Positions 37,133-47,769 of a stretch of 64,000 nucleotides of DNA are shown here, piece by piece. The notes under the pieces were generated by a model. The model was not told where the DNA came from and searched no databases. It worked only from the letters and a program-made list of their open reading frames with translations. Source of the DNA: Microbacterium indicum DSM 19969 (lineage in GTDB: Bacteria > Actinomycetota > Actinomycetes > Actinomycetales > Microbacteriaceae); the NCBI RefSeq assembly GCF_000422385.1, contig NZ_AULR01000002.1, positions 434,001 through 498,000 on the forward strand. The letters run 5' to 3'. Position numbers and translations under genes: made by a program. Position 1 is the first letter of the stretch. Each line of letters begins with the position of its first letter.

Positions 37133-38187
37133 CGACCGCGACCGCGACGCGCCCCGGCGCCCCCGCTGCGACATCGGCGGGGGCGCCGCGCCGCGCCGCG
37201 CTCGTCGTGGTCGTGTCGGTGCTCGTCGTGGTCGCCGCGCTCGCGTCGCTCGCCTTCGGATCGCGCGTCGTCGGCCTCTCCGAGATCGCGTCGGGCGTCG
37301 GGGCGTTCCTCCGCGGCGAGGTCGCGCAGGACATCGGCGCGATCGCGGTCCAGGAGCGCATCCCCCGCACGGTCCTCGCGCTCATCGCCGGCGCGGCGCT
37401 CGCGATGTCGGGCGCGACGATGCAGGCGATCACGCGCAACCCCATCGCCGACCCGGGCATCCTCGGCGTCAACATGGGCGCCTCCCTCTTCGTCGTCTGC
37501 GGCATCGCGTTCCTCGGGATCACCTCGATCTCGCAGTACCTCGCGCTCGCGCTCGCCGGCAGCTTCCTCGCCGCCGCGTTCGTCTACGCCGTCGGCTCGC
37601 TCGGCCCCGGCGGCGCGACCCCCATCAAGCTCGCGCTCGCGGGCGCCGCGACGACGGCGGCGCTGTCGTCGCTCGTCAGCGCCGTCATGATCCCCCGCGC
37701 GCAGGCGATGAACGACTTCCGCCAGTGGCAGGTCGGCTCGGTCGGCGGCGCCGACTGGGGATCCGTCGGCATCGTCGCCGCCCTAATCCTCGTCGCGGGC
37801 GCCGTCGCGATCGCGACCGCCCCCGGCCTCAACGCCCTCGCCCTCGGCGAGGACACGGCCCGCGGGCTCGGCGTCCGCGTCGGCACGACGCGGATCGTCG
37901 CCGCGACCGCGGGCGTCGTGCTCTGCGCCGCCGTCACGGCGATCGCGGGCCCGATCGCGTTCGTGGGGCTCATGGTCCCGCACGCGATCCGCCTCGTCTC
38001 CGGGCCCGACCAGCGCTGGATCCTTCCCCTCTCGGCCCTCGGCGGCGCCGCCCTCCTGACGCTCGCCGACACGGCGGGCCGCGTCATCGGCCGCCCCGGC
38101 GAGGTCGCCGCGGGCATCCTCACGGCCTTCATCGGCGCGCCCGTGCTCGTCGCGATCGCCCGCCGCACCCGGATGCGGGGGCTCTGA
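37129..38187 (+). CDS. Iron-siderophore ABC transporter permease 1 (FecCD family)
   Basis: 352 residues, about nine or ten membrane helices. FecCD signatures include RIPRTVLALIAGAALAMSGATMQAITRNPIADPGILG and, near the end, GPIAFVGLMVPHAIRLVSGPDQR, the region that contacts the ATPase. The GTG start overlaps the binding-protein stop, and its own stop shares one base with the next permease ATG. It forms a heterodimer with permease 2. Confidence 0.9.
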   Translation: MTTATATRPGAPAATSAGAPRRAALVVVVSVLVVVAALASLAFGSRVVGLSEIASGVGAFLRGEVAQDIGAIAVQERIPRTVLALIAGAALAMSGATMQAITRNPIADPGILGVNMGASLFVVCGIAFLGITSISQYLALALAGSFLAAAFVYAVGSLGPGGATPIKLALAGAATTAALSSLVSAVMIPRAQAMNDFRQWQVGSVGGADWGSVGIVAALILVAGAVAIATAPGLNALALGEDTARGLGVRVGTTRIVAATAGVVLCAAVTAIAGPIAFVGLMVPHAIRLVSGPDQRWILPLSALGGAALLTLADTAGRVIGRPGEVAAGILTAFIGAPVLVAIARRTRMRGL

Positions 38188-39238
38188 TGACCGCGATCGC
38201 CCCTTCCGCCCCCACGGGCGCCCTCGCCGCACTGCGCGCCGGACGCCGGCGCCGCGCGACGCGCCGCCGCGTCGGGATCACGGCGCTCGCCGTCCTCCTC
38301 GTCGCCCTCCTCGCGGCCTCGCTCGTGATCGGCCAGACGATCTACCCGATCGGCGACGTCGTCCAGGTGCTCCTCGGCCACGACGTGCCCGGAGCGTCGT
38401 TCACGATCGGGACCCTGCGGATCCCGCGCGCGGTCGCGGGCGCCCTCGCCGGCATCGCGTTCGGTCTCGCGGGGTCGACGTTCCAGACCCTCCTGCGCAA
38501 CCCGCTCGCGAGCCCCGACGTCATCGGCATCACCTCGGGCGCGAGCGCCGCCGCCGTGCTCTCGATCACGGTCCTCGGCTGGTCGACGGTCGCGACGAAC
38601 GCGTTCGCCCTCGTCGTCGGCATCGCGACGGCGCTCGCCATCTCGCTCATCGCCCGCGGCGGCGACTCGACGGGAGGGCGGCTGATCCTCATCGGGATCG
38701 GCATCGGCGCGATGCTCGACTCGGTCGTCTCGTTCCTCGTCGAGCGCTCGAGCGAGCACGACGTGGGGGCGGCGATGCGCTGGATCGCGGGCAGCCTCAA
38801 CGGATCCTCGCTCGACGGCGCCGCGCCGCTCGCGATCGCCGTCGTCGTCCTCGCCCCCGCGATCCTCGTCCTCTCGCGCGGGCTCGGGGCGCTCGAGCTC
38901 GGAGAGCAGACCGCGGTCTCGCTCGGCGTCTCGGCGAGCCGCACGCGCCTCCTCCTCATCGTCTGCGCCGTCGCCCTCGCCTGCTTCGCGACCGCGACGA
39001 CGGGGCCGATCGCGTTCGTGGCGTTCCTGTCGGGCCCCATCGCGTCGCACATCGTGGGTCGCGGATCGTCCCTCCTCATCCCCGCCGCGCTCGTCGGCGC
39101 CTGCCTCGTCCTCGCGGGCGACCTGATCGGGCAGTTCGCGTTCGACACGCGCTTCCCCGTCGGCGTCATCACCGGCATCGCCGGCGCCCCGTATCTCCTC
39201 GTGCTGCTCCTGCGCATGACCCGCATCGGAGGTTCCTC

Positions 39239-39242
<4 letters not shown>
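38187..39242 (+). CDS. Iron-siderophore ABC transporter permease 2 (FecCD family)
   Basis: 351 residues, same fold as permease 1. Signature segments are RIPRAVAGALAGIAFGLAG, NPLASPDVIGITSGASAAAV and GPIAFVAFLSGPIASHIVG. It begins with a basic Ala/Arg-rich cytosolic stretch. Coupled on both sides: TGATG with permease 1 and GTGA with the ATPase. Confidence 0.9.
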
Positions 39243-40062
<820 letters not shown>

Positions 40063-40066
<4 letters not shown>

Positions 40067-40983
40067 GCGCCGTCACCGCCCCCGTCCGCCCGCACCGCTT
40101 CTTCCGCGCGCGCGTCGCCCGGATCACCGATCTCACCCCGAGCTTCCGCCGCTTCACCTTCGTGGGCGACGACCTCGCGCTCTACGGCGACCCGGGCTTC
40201 GACCAGCGGATCAAGGTCGTGTTCCCGACCGAGGCGGCCGGCCTCGACGCCATGCCCACCGGCGAGGACTGGTACGCCGAGTACCGCGCGATGCCCGAGT
40301 CGGCCCGCCCGCCGTTCCGCACCTACACGACGCGCGGGGTGCGCCGTGAGGAGACCGAGGTCGACGTCGACATGGTCTCGCACGCGATCCTCGGCCCCGC
40401 GTCGGCATGGATCGCCTCGGCCCGTCCCGGCGACGAGGTCCTCCTCCTCGCGCCCGACGCGCGCTACGAGGGCGAGCCGGGCGGCCTCGACTTCGTGCCG
40501 CCGGCCGCGACGGGCGAGCATCTGCTCGTCGGCGACGAGACGGCGGCTCCCGCGATCGCGCGGATCCTCGAGCAGCTCCCCCGGGAGGCGACGGGCGTCG
40601 TCGTGCTCGAGGTCCCCGACGAGCGCGACTGCGCCTATCTGCCCCACCACCCGGGCTTCCGGATCTACGCCGCGGGACGGGAGGGATCCGAGCGCCACGA
40701 GCACCTCACGCGGGTCGTCGCGGCGCACGCCCCGATCCTCTGCCCCGACGGCACGGGGTCCGACGTCGAGGAGATCGACGTCGACCGCGACCCGCTGTGG
40801 GAGGTGCCGCGCTCGGCGAAGGGCGGCGCCGCGCTGAAGAGCGCGCCGCTCTACGCCTGGATCGCGGGCGAGTCGATCGCCGTCACGACCCTGCGGCGCC
40901 ACCTCGTGAAGGAGATCGGCGTCGACCGTCGCGCCGTCGCCTTCATGGGGTACTGGCGCCAGGGCCGCGCCGAGGGCTCCTGA
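40063..40983 (+). CDS. Siderophore-interacting FAD reductase (SIP/ViuB family)
   Basis: 306 residues. FAD-binding domain (FFRARVARITDLTPSFRRFTF, FRTYTTRGVRREETEVDVDM) followed by the SIP C-terminal domain (LLVGDETAAPAIARIL, YAWIAGESIAVTTLRRHL, MGYWRQGRAEG). Such cytosolic enzymes reduce the ferric siderophore to release iron, completing the uptake path of this operon. ATGA overlap with the ATPase gene. It ends one base from the convergent SorC gene. Confidence 0.9.
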
Positions 40984-40984
40984 G

Positions 40985-41941
40985 TCAGCGCTCCAGGAGC
41001 TCGGCCGCGAGGGCCTCGTCGAGCACGAGGTCGGTGACGAGGCCGGCCGCGAGCGCCCCGCGCAGCCCGCGGAGCTTGTGCTGCCCCGCCACGACGCAGA
41101 GCCGCCGCGGCACGCGGCGCAGACGGTCGAAGGAGGGCCCCGTCGCGCGCGCGTTGAGTCGCACGTCGCGCCACGACCCGTCGGCCCGGAAGAACACCGT
41201 CGCGACGTCGCCCACGACCCGGTCCTCCGCGAGGCTCTGGTAGTCGCGCTCGTCGAGGTATCCCCCGACGTACACGCGGCTCGGCACTCCCGCGCCGGGC
41301 GAGCCGATGCTGAAGATCGCGAGGTCCATGCGGCCCTGCAGCCCGAGGACGCGCTTGGTCATGCGCTCGCGCCACATCGCGTCGCGCGTCGCGGGGTCGT
41401 CGAACAGGGCCGGGACGGGGAACTGCTGCACAGCCGACCCGAACGCCTCGCCGAAGCGCTGCAGGATCTCGCTCGAGTACTCGACGCCCGTCGTGAGGGT
41501 GTTGCCGGCGCCGTTGAGCTGCACGACCGTCGTCGAGTGCGTCTCCTTCTGCGGCAGGTGGCGGACGACGGCGCTGAGCGTCGATCCCCACGCGAGACCG
41601 ACCACCATGTTCGACTCGATCACCTGGGCGACGAGCCGCGCCGCCGTCATCGCGACCCGATCGAGCCGCTCGGCCTCGCTGACGTTCGCCGAGACGGGGA
41701 CGACGTGCGCGCGGACGCCCGAGCGCTCGAGGATGCGCGCCTCGAGGGTCTCGCCGTGCTCGTTCGGGCTCGTCACGCGGATGTCGACGATCCCCTGCTC
41801 GCGGGCGTACGAGAGCAGACGCGAGACCGACGAACGCGAGGTGCGCAGCTCCCGCGCGATCGACTCCATCGTGCGGTCCTGGAGGTAGTAGAGGCGCGCG
41901 GCGGCGAGGGCCTGCGCACCCCTGTCGTCGACAGCCGCCAT
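40985..41941 (-). CDS. SorC-family transcriptional regulator
   Basis: 318 residues from MAAVDDRGAQ. An N-terminal helix-turn-helix (MESIARELRTSRSSVSRLLSYA) is followed by a SorC-type sugar-phosphate-binding domain (MVVGLAWGSTLSAVVRHLP, MDLAIFSIGSPG, and the end LCVVAGQHKLRGLRGALAAGLVTDLVLDE). It lies divergent to glpD with 111 bp between them, so it probably controls the glycerol genes, perhaps sensing glycerol 3-phosphate or a related phosphate. GAGAGGAA precedes the ATG; a 15-codon longer reading is less likely. Confidence 0.85.
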   Translation of the reverse strand: MAAVDDRGAQALAAARLYYLQDRTMESIARELRTSRSSVSRLLSYAREQGIVDIRVTSPNEHGETLEARILERSGVRAHVVPVSANVSEAERLDRVAMTAARLVAQVIESNMVVGLAWGSTLSAVVRHLPQKETHSTTVVQLNGAGNTLTTGVEYSSEILQRFGEAFGSAVQQFPVPALFDDPATRDAMWRERMTKRVLGLQGRMDLAIFSIGSPGAGVPSRVYVGGYLDERDYQSLAEDRVVGDVATVFFRADGSWRDVRLNARATGPSFDRLRRVPRRLCVVAGQHKLRGLRGALAAGLVTDLVLDEALAAELLER

Positions 41942-41970
41942 GGCGTTCCTCTCTCGCGGGATCCCGGTCC

Positions 41971-41982
41971 GCGCACATATGT
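41971..41982. promoter_or_regulatory. Perfect 12-bp palindrome, candidate SorC operator
   Basis: GCACATATGTGC lies midway between the divergent regulator and glpD starts. It is AT-rich in its centre against a very GC-rich background. A TTGACC begins 8 nt after it on the plus strand and could be the glpD -35. Confidence 0.5.
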
Positions 41983-42052
41983 GCACTCGGCTTGACCGGA
42001 TGTTCCACGGGGATCCACGCTAGTCGACAACGAGCAAGAATCGAGGCCGAAG

Positions 42053-43744
42053 ATGTCCGACATCTCTTCACCCATCCGCCCGTCCGTCGCCGAGGTGCGC
42101 GACGCGGGTCGTACGACCGTCCTCATCGTCGGCGGCGGCATCAACGGCATCTCCACGTTCCGCGATCTCGCGCTGCAGGGCGTCGACGTCACGCTCGTCG
42201 AGCGCGGCGACTTCGCGAGCGGCGCGTCGAGCGCGTCGAGCCACATGGTGCACGGCGGGATCCGCTACCTCGAGAACGGCGAGTTCCGCCTCGTCCGAGA
42301 GTCGGTCCAGGAGCGCAACCGCCTCCTCAAGCTCGCCCCCCACTTCGTGAAGCCGCTCGAGACGACGATCCCGATCTACTCGACCTTCTCGGGCATCATG
42401 TCGGCTCCGCTGCGCTTCCTCACGCACAAGCAGGGCAAGCCGAAGGAGCGCGGCGCCGCGCTCATCAAGATCGGCCTCATGATCTACGACACCTTCTCGC
42501 GCGACGGCGGCTCGGTCCCGCGCCACCGCTTCCACGGGCGCAGGAAGTCGCTCGCGGCCCTCCCCGACCTCGACCCCGACGTCAAGTACACCGCGACGTA
42601 CTACGACGCCTCGATGCACGATCCCGAGCGCCTCGCGCTCGACGTCCTGCTCGACGGATCGGCCGCCCACGAGGGCGCGCGCGCCGTGAACTACGTCGAG
42701 GCGATCGGGTCCACCGCCGACGGCGTCCTGCTCCGCGACAACGTCTCGGGCGAGGAGTTCTCCGTCGCAGCCGACGTCGTCGTCAACGCGTCCGGCACCT
42801 GGACCGACATGACGAACGCGCAGCTCGGCCGCGAGACGGCGTTCATGGGCGGGACGAAGGGGTCGCACATCGTGCTCGACCACCCCGAGCTCCTCGCCGC
42901 GACGAAGGGCCGCGAGCTCTTCTTCGAGCACTCCGACGGCCGCATCGTGCTGATCTACCCGCTCAAGGACCGCGTCATGGTCGGGACGACCGACATCGAC
43001 GTCAAGCCGACCGACGACGTCACCTGCACCGACGAGGAGATCGACTACTTCTTCGATCTCGTGCACCACGTCTTCCCGCAGATCGCCGTCGACCGTTCGC
43101 AGATCGTCTACAGCTTCTCGGGGATCCGCCCTCTGCCCCGCCACGGCGACACGGCCCCCGGCTTCGTCTCGCGCGACTACCGGATCGAGGTCGACGACTC
43201 GCGCTCGACCCCGATCGTGAGCCTCGTCGGCGGCAAGTGGACGACGTTCCGCGCGATCGGCGAGAACCTCGCCGACACCGTCCTGGGGCTCCTCGGCCGC
43301 ACGCGCACCGCCTCGACGGCGGGCCTCGCGATCGGCGGCGGCCGGGCGTTCCCGCTCGGCGCGCAGGAGACGCAGGCGTGGAAGCGCGCGCACCTCTCGG
43401 GAGCGGGCCACCGCGCCGACGGGCTCTTCGTCCGCTACGGCACCCGCGCGGCCGACGTGTGGTCGTACGTCGAGGAGGGCGAGGACCGCGAGCTCGCGGG
43501 CGGCGCGCTCTCGACGCGCGAGCTCTCGTGGATGGTCGAGCGCGAGCACGCCGTGCACCTGCGCGACGTGGTCCTGCGCCGCACGAGCCTCGCGTTCACG
43601 GGCGACGCCTCGGACGCCGTGCTCGAGGAGATCGCCGACGCGCTCGCCGAGATCGCGGGCTGGAGAGCCGAGACGCGCGACGCCGAGCTCGAGCAGGCGC
43701 GCGGCGAGCTCCACGCGAAGCATTCGGTCCCCGCGACCGTGTGA
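42053..43744 (+). CDS. glpD: Aerobic glycerol-3-phosphate dehydrogenase/oxidase
   Basis: 563 residues. FAD enzyme that oxidises glycerol 3-phosphate to dihydroxyacetone phosphate at the inner face of the membrane. N-terminal dinucleotide motif VLIVGGGINGISTFRDLAL, FAD contact SSASSHMVHGGIRYLENGEF, substrate-site VMVGTTDIDVKPTDDVTCTDEE and GLVGGKWTTFR-like SLVGGKWTTFR, then the C-terminal helical domain. GAGG precedes the ATG. First gene of glpD-glpF-glpK. Confidence 0.93.
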   Translation: MSDISSPIRPSVAEVRDAGRTTVLIVGGGINGISTFRDLALQGVDVTLVERGDFASGASSASSHMVHGGIRYLENGEFRLVRESVQERNRLLKLAPHFVKPLETTIPIYSTFSGIMSAPLRFLTHKQGKPKERGAALIKIGLMIYDTFSRDGGSVPRHRFHGRRKSLAALPDLDPDVKYTATYYDASMHDPERLALDVLLDGSAAHEGARAVNYVEAIGSTADGVLLRDNVSGEEFSVAADVVVNASGTWTDMTNAQLGRETAFMGGTKGSHIVLDHPELLAATKGRELFFEHSDGRIVLIYPLKDRVMVGTTDIDVKPTDDVTCTDEEIDYFFDLVHHVFPQIAVDRSQIVYSFSGIRPLPRHGDTAPGFVSRDYRIEVDDSRSTPIVSLVGGKWTTFRAIGENLADTVLGLLGRTRTASTAGLAIGGGRAFPLGAQETQAWKRAHLSGAGHRADGLFVRYGTRAADVWSYVEEGEDRELAGGALSTRELSWMVEREHAVHLRDVVLRRTSLAFTGDASDAVLEEIADALAEIAGWRAETRDAELEQARGELHAKHSVPATV

Positions 43745-43749
43745 TCTCA

Positions 43750-43776
43750 GCCCGGCGGGGGCCTTCCCCGCCGGGC
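43750..43776 (+). other. Intercistronic hairpin between glpD and glpF
   Basis: A perfect 11-bp stem (GCCCGGCGGGG with CCCCGCCGGGC) around a 5-nt loop, 47 nt before the glpF ATG, between two genes on the same strand. It could be an attenuator, an RNA-processing or stability site, or a weak terminator. Confidence 0.55.
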
Positions 43777-43822
43777 GATGGAACGGCCGGCAGCGACGCC
43801 GGCCAGGAAGGTCGATGAAGAC

Positions 43823-44578
43823 ATGCAGGACATCAATCTGGGGTTGTACTTCCTCTCCGAGCTCGTGGGCACAGCGATGCTCGTGCTCCTCGGCACGGGC
43901 GTCGTCGCCAACGTGACCCTCGCGAAGACGAAGGGCTTCGGCGGCGGCACCCTCATGATCAACTGGGGATGGGGCCTCGCGGTGTTCGCCGGCTTCCTCG
44001 TCTCCGCGTACTCGGGCGCGGTCCTCAACCCCGCCGTCGGCCTCGGGCTGCTGATCGGGGGTACGATCACGCTCCCGATGTTCCTCGTCGCGACGATCGC
44101 CGAGCTGATCGGCGGCATCATCGGCGCGATCGTCTGCTACCTCGCCTACAAGCAGCACTTCGACGACGAGGAGAGCCCCGCCGCGAAGCTCGGCGTCTTC
44201 TCGACGGGCCCCGAGAAACGGTCCTACGGGCTGAACTTCCTGACCGAGGTCATCGCGACCTTCGTCCTCGTGTTCGTGATCTTCGGGTTCTCCGACTACG
44301 GCGACGTCGAGGTCGGCGTCCCCGGCGGCCTCGGCCCGCTGGCCGGGCTCCCCGTCGCCCTTCTCGTCGTCGCCATCGGCGCGTCGCTCGGCGGCCCGAC
44401 CGGCTACGCCATCAACCCGGCCCGCGACCTCGGCCCGCGCATCGCGCACGCGCTGCTCCCCATCAAGGGCAAGGGGTCGAGCGACTGGGCGTACTCGTGG
44501 GTCCCGGTCTTCGGCCCCTTCGTCGGCGCCGCCATCGCGGCCTTCGCGGCGCCGCTCACGCTCGGCCTCGCAGGCTGA
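43823..44578 (+). CDS. glpF: Glycerol uptake facilitator (MIP/aquaporin family)
   Basis: 251 residues, six membrane helices plus two half-helices carrying the NPA motifs: VLNPAVG and AINPARDLGPR. The Asp after the second NPAR is the mark of glycerol facilitators rather than water channels. The start MQDINLG is preferred to an ATG 15 codons upstream that lies in the hairpin leader. It lets glycerol enter for phosphorylation by GlpK, the next gene. Confidence 0.93.
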   Translation: MQDINLGLYFLSELVGTAMLVLLGTGVVANVTLAKTKGFGGGTLMINWGWGLAVFAGFLVSAYSGAVLNPAVGLGLLIGGTITLPMFLVATIAELIGGIIGAIVCYLAYKQHFDDEESPAAKLGVFSTGPEKRSYGLNFLTEVIATFVLVFVIFGFSDYGDVEVGVPGGLGPLAGLPVALLVVAIGASLGGPTGYAINPARDLGPRIAHALLPIKGKGSSDWAYSWVPVFGPFVGAAIAAFAAPLTLGLAG

Positions 44579-44614
44579 TCCCTACCCGAACCACGTCTTC
44601 AGAGGAGAGAACGC

Positions 44615-46129
44615 ATGGGTGAATACATTCTCGCGATCGACCAGGGCACGACGTCGTCGCGCGCGATCATCTTCGACAAGAAGGGATCGATCGTCTCCAC
44701 CGGCCAGAAGGAGCACGAGCAGATCCTCCCGCACCCGGGCTGGGTCGAGCACGACGCCCTCGAGATCTGGCGCAACGTCCAGGAGGTCATCGGCCTCGCG
44801 CTGAGCCGCGCCGACGTGACCCGCCACCAGATCGAGGCCATCGGCATCACGAACCAGCGCGAGACCGCGGTGGTCTGGGACCGCACGACGGGCGAGCCCG
44901 TCTACAACGCGATCGTGTGGCAGGACACGCGCACGCAGGCGATCGTCGACCGGATCGCGGGCGACGAGGGCATCGAGCGCTTCAAGAGCATCGTCGGCCT
45001 CCCGATCAACACGTACTTCGCCGGCACGAAGATCGCCTGGATCCTCGAGAACGTCGAGGGCGCGCGCGAGAAGGCCGAGGCGGGCGACCTCCTCTTCGGC
45101 ACGACCGATACCTGGGTCCTCTGGAACCTCACGGGCGGCGTCGACGGCGGCGTGCACGTCACCGACGTCACGAACGCGTCGCGCACGCTGTTCATGGACC
45201 TCGAGACGCTCGACTGGCGCGACGACATCCTCGAGGCGTTCGGCGTTCCGCGCTCGATGCTCCCCGAGATCAAGTCGTCGTCCGAGGTCTACGGCTACGC
45301 CGAGGACACGTCGCTGCTGCGCGAGACGCCCATCTCGGGCATCCTCGGCGACCAGCAGGCCGCGACCTTCGGCCAGGCGGCCTTCTCGCCCGGCGAGAGC
45401 AAGAACACGTACGGCACGGGCAACTTCCTCATCTTCCAGACGGGCGAGGAGAAGATCCTCTCGAAGAACGGCCTTCTCACGACGGTCGGCTACAAGATCG
45501 GCGACCAGCCCGTGCACTACGCGCTCGAGGGATCGATCGCCGTAACGGGATCGCTGATCCAGTGGCTGCGCGACCAGCTGGGGATCATCAAGTCGGCGCC
45601 CGAGGTCGAGAAGCTCGCCGACACCGTCGACGACAACGGCGGCGTGTACTTCGTGCCGGCGTTCTCGGGCCTCTACGCGCCGTACTGGCGCCCCGACGCC
45701 CGCGGCGCGCTCGTCGGCATGACGCGCTACGTGACGAAGGGCCACATCGCCCGCGCGGCCCTCGAGGCCGTCGCGTTCCAGACGCGCGACGTGCTAGACG
45801 CCGTCAACGCCGACGCCGGCGTGGAGCTCGAGGAGCTCAAGGTCGACGGCGGCATGGTCGCCAACGACGCGCTCATGCAGTTCCAGGCCGACGTTCTCGG
45901 CGTCCCGGTCGTGCGGCCAGTCGTCGCCGAGACGACGGCCCTCGGCGCCGCCTACGCGGCCGGCCTCGCCGTCGGGTTCTGGAAGGACCTCGACGAGGTG
46001 TCGGCCAACTGGCAGGAGGACAAGCGCTGGGAGCCGCAGATGGAGCAGGCCGAGGTTGACCGCACCCTGCGACTGTGGCGCAAGGCCGTGACGAAGTCGA
46101 TGGACTGGATCGACGACGACGTCGCCTGA
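44615..46129 (+). CDS. glpK: Glycerol kinase
   Basis: 504 residues. Phosphorylates glycerol to glycerol 3-phosphate. FGGY-kinase motifs: [18 protein letters not shown] at the N-terminus, [23 protein letters not shown], and [14 protein letters not shown] with [10 protein letters not shown] near the end. A strong AGAGGAGAG site precedes the ATG. Terminal gene of the glycerol operon; followed by a strong terminator. Confidence 0.96.
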   Translation: MGEYILAIDQGTTSSRAIIFDKKGSIVSTGQKEHEQILPHPGWVEHDALEIWRNVQEVIGLALSRADVTRHQIEAIGITNQRETAVVWDRTTGEPVYNAIVWQDTRTQAIVDRIAGDEGIERFKSIVGLPINTYFAGTKIAWILENVEGAREKAEAGDLLFGTTDTWVLWNLTGGVDGGVHVTDVTNASRTLFMDLETLDWRDDILEAFGVPRSMLPEIKSSSEVYGYAEDTSLLRETPISGILGDQQAATFGQAAFSPGESKNTYGTGNFLIFQTGEEKILSKNGLLTTVGYKIGDQPVHYALEGSIAVTGSLIQWLRDQLGIIKSAPEVEKLADTVDDNGGVYFVPAFSGLYAPYWRPDARGALVGMTRYVTKGHIARAALEAVAFQTRDVLDAVNADAGVELEELKVDGGMVANDALMQFQADVLGVPVVRPVVAETTALGAAYAAGLAVGFWKDLDEVSANWQEDKRWEPQMEQAEVDRTLRLWRKAVTKSMDWIDDDVA

Positions 46130-46146
46130 CGACCGAGAGAACGAAC

Positions 46147-46179
46147 GAGGGCCGGGATCCGATTCGGATCCCGGCCCTC
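46147..46179. terminator. Terminator hairpin between glpK and ffh
   Basis: Perfect 16-nt complementary arms (GAGGGCCGGGATCCGA) with almost no spacer, in the 59-bp gap of two convergent genes. Confidence 0.8.
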
Positions 46180-46188
46180 GCCGCGTGA

Positions 46189-47754
46189 TCAGCGCCTGCC
46201 GAAGAGCTTCGTGATCTCGGCCATGTCGGCCTCGCTCGGCGCCTCCTGCGGCGCCGAGCCGAGGCCGAAGCCCGCGCCGGTCGGGGCGGTCTCCGCTGGC
46301 GCGTTCGCCGCCTCGGCCGCGCGCTTCGCGGGGTTGCCCGACCGCTGGAGCGGCTTCTGCTGCTTCTTGCCCTTCTTGCCGCGCTTCGCGGACGCCCCGG
46401 GCTTCATGCCGGGCATCGCGCCGACGCCGGGGATCCCTGCGGATTCGCCGCGCGCGACCTTCTTCATCATCTTGGCCGCCTGCTCGAAGCGGTTCACGAG
46501 CTGGTTGACGTCGGTGACCGTCATGCCGGAGCCGCGCGCGATGCGGGCGCGCCGCGAGCCGTTGAGGATCTTCGTGTTGCCGCGCTCGGCGGGCGTCATC
46601 GAGCGGATGATGGCCTCGGTGCGGTCGATCTCGCGCTCGTCGAACTGCTCGAGCTGCTGCTTCATCTGGCCGCCCATGCCCGGCAGCATGCCGAGCATCT
46701 TCTTCATCGAGCCCATCTTCTTGAGCTGCTGCATCTGCTCGAGGAAGTCGTCGAGGGTGAACGCCTCCTTGGCGAGCTTCTCGGCGACCTTCTTCGCCTC
46801 CTCCTCGTCGAAGGCCTGCTGGGCCTGCTCGATGAGGGTGAGGATGTCGCCGAGGTCGAGGATGCGGCTCGCCATGCGGTCGGGGTGGAAGTCCTCGAGC
46901 GCGTCGAGCGTCTCGCCCGCCGAGGCGAAGATGATGGGGCGACCTGTGACGGAGGCGACCGAGAGCGCGGCGCCGCCGCGCGCGTCGCCGTCGAGCTTCG
47001 AGAGCACGACGCCCGTGAAGTCGACGCCCTCCTGGAAGGCCTTCGCCGTGTTGACGGCGTCCTGTCCGATCATCGAGTCGATGACGAAGAGGACCTCGTC
47101 GGGGTCGGTCGCCCGGCGGATGTCGGACGCCTGCTTCATGAGCTCGGCGTCGACGCCGAGTCGGCCGGCGGTGTCGATGATGACGACGTCGTGCTGGCGG
47201 CGCTGGGCCTCGGCCACGCCCGCCTTCGACACCGCGACAGGGTCGCCGACCCCGTTGCCGGGCTCGGGCGCGTAGATCGCCGCGCCCGCCTGCTCGGCGA
47301 CGACCTGCAGCTGGTTCACCGCGTTGGGGCGCTGGAGGTCGGCCGCGACGAGGAGCGGCGTGTGGCCCTCCTTCTGCAGCTTGCGCGCGAGCTTGCCCGC
47401 AAAGGTCGTCTTACCGGATCCCTGGAGGCCCGCGAGCATGATCACGGTCGGCGGGTTCTTGGCGAACTGCAGGGGGCGCTGGCGACCGCCGAGGATCTCG
47501 ACGAGCTCCTCGTTGACGATCTGCACGACCTGCTGCGCGGGGTTGAGCGCCTTGTTGACCTCGTCGCCCAGCGCGCGCTCGCGGATCTTCGCGGTGAAGG
47601 TCTTGACGACCTCGAGCGCGACGTCGGCGTCGAGCAGGGCGCGACGGATCTCGCGCACGGTGCCGTCGACGTCGGCGGCCGACAGCTTGCCCTTGGTGCG
47701 CAGATTGCGGAAGGTCTCGGTGAGACGCTCGGAGAGATTGCCGAATGCAGCCAT
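46189..47754 (-). CDS. ffh: Signal recognition particle GTPase Ffh
   Basis: 521 residues. N domain, then G domain with GLQGSGKTTFAGKLA, DLQRPNA, VVIIDTAGRLG and VVLSKLDGDARGG, and the methionine-rich M domain (MQQLKKMGSMKKMLGMLPGMGG) that binds signal sequences and SRP RNA. A Lys/Ala-rich tail follows, ending EITKLFGRR. It works with FtsY, also in this window. TAAAAT lies 9 nt before the ATG, inside the tetR stop, giving a very short leader. Confidence 0.95.
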   Translation of the reverse strand: MAAFGNLSERLTETFRNLRTKGKLSAADVDGTVREIRRALLDADVALEVVKTFTAKIRERALGDEVNKALNPAQQVVQIVNEELVEILGGRQRPLQFAKNPPTVIMLAGLQGSGKTTFAGKLARKLQKEGHTPLLVAADLQRPNAVNQLQVVAEQAGAAIYAPEPGNGVGDPVAVSKAGVAEAQRRQHDVVIIDTAGRLGVDAELMKQASDIRRATDPDEVLFVIDSMIGQDAVNTAKAFQEGVDFTGVVLSKLDGDARGGAALSVASVTGRPIIFASAGETLDALEDFHPDRMASRILDLGDILTLIEQAQQAFDEEEAKKVAEKLAKEAFTLDDFLEQMQQLKKMGSMKKMLGMLPGMGGQMKQQLEQFDEREIDRTEAIIRSMTPAERGNTKILNGSRRARIARGSGMTVTDVNQLVNRFEQAAKMMKKVARGESAGIPGVGAMPGMKPGASAKRGKKGKKQQKPLQRSGNPAKRAAEAANAPAETAPTGAGFGLGSAPQEAPSEADMAEITKLFGRR

Positions 47755-47763
47755 GATGACCAG

Positions 47764-47769
47764 ATTTTA
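47764..47769 (-). promoter_or_regulatory. putative -10 element of ffh
   Basis: TAAAAT on the minus strand, 9 nt before the ffh ATG; it contains the TAA stop of tetR. AT-only hexamer in GC-rich DNA. Confidence 0.5.
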
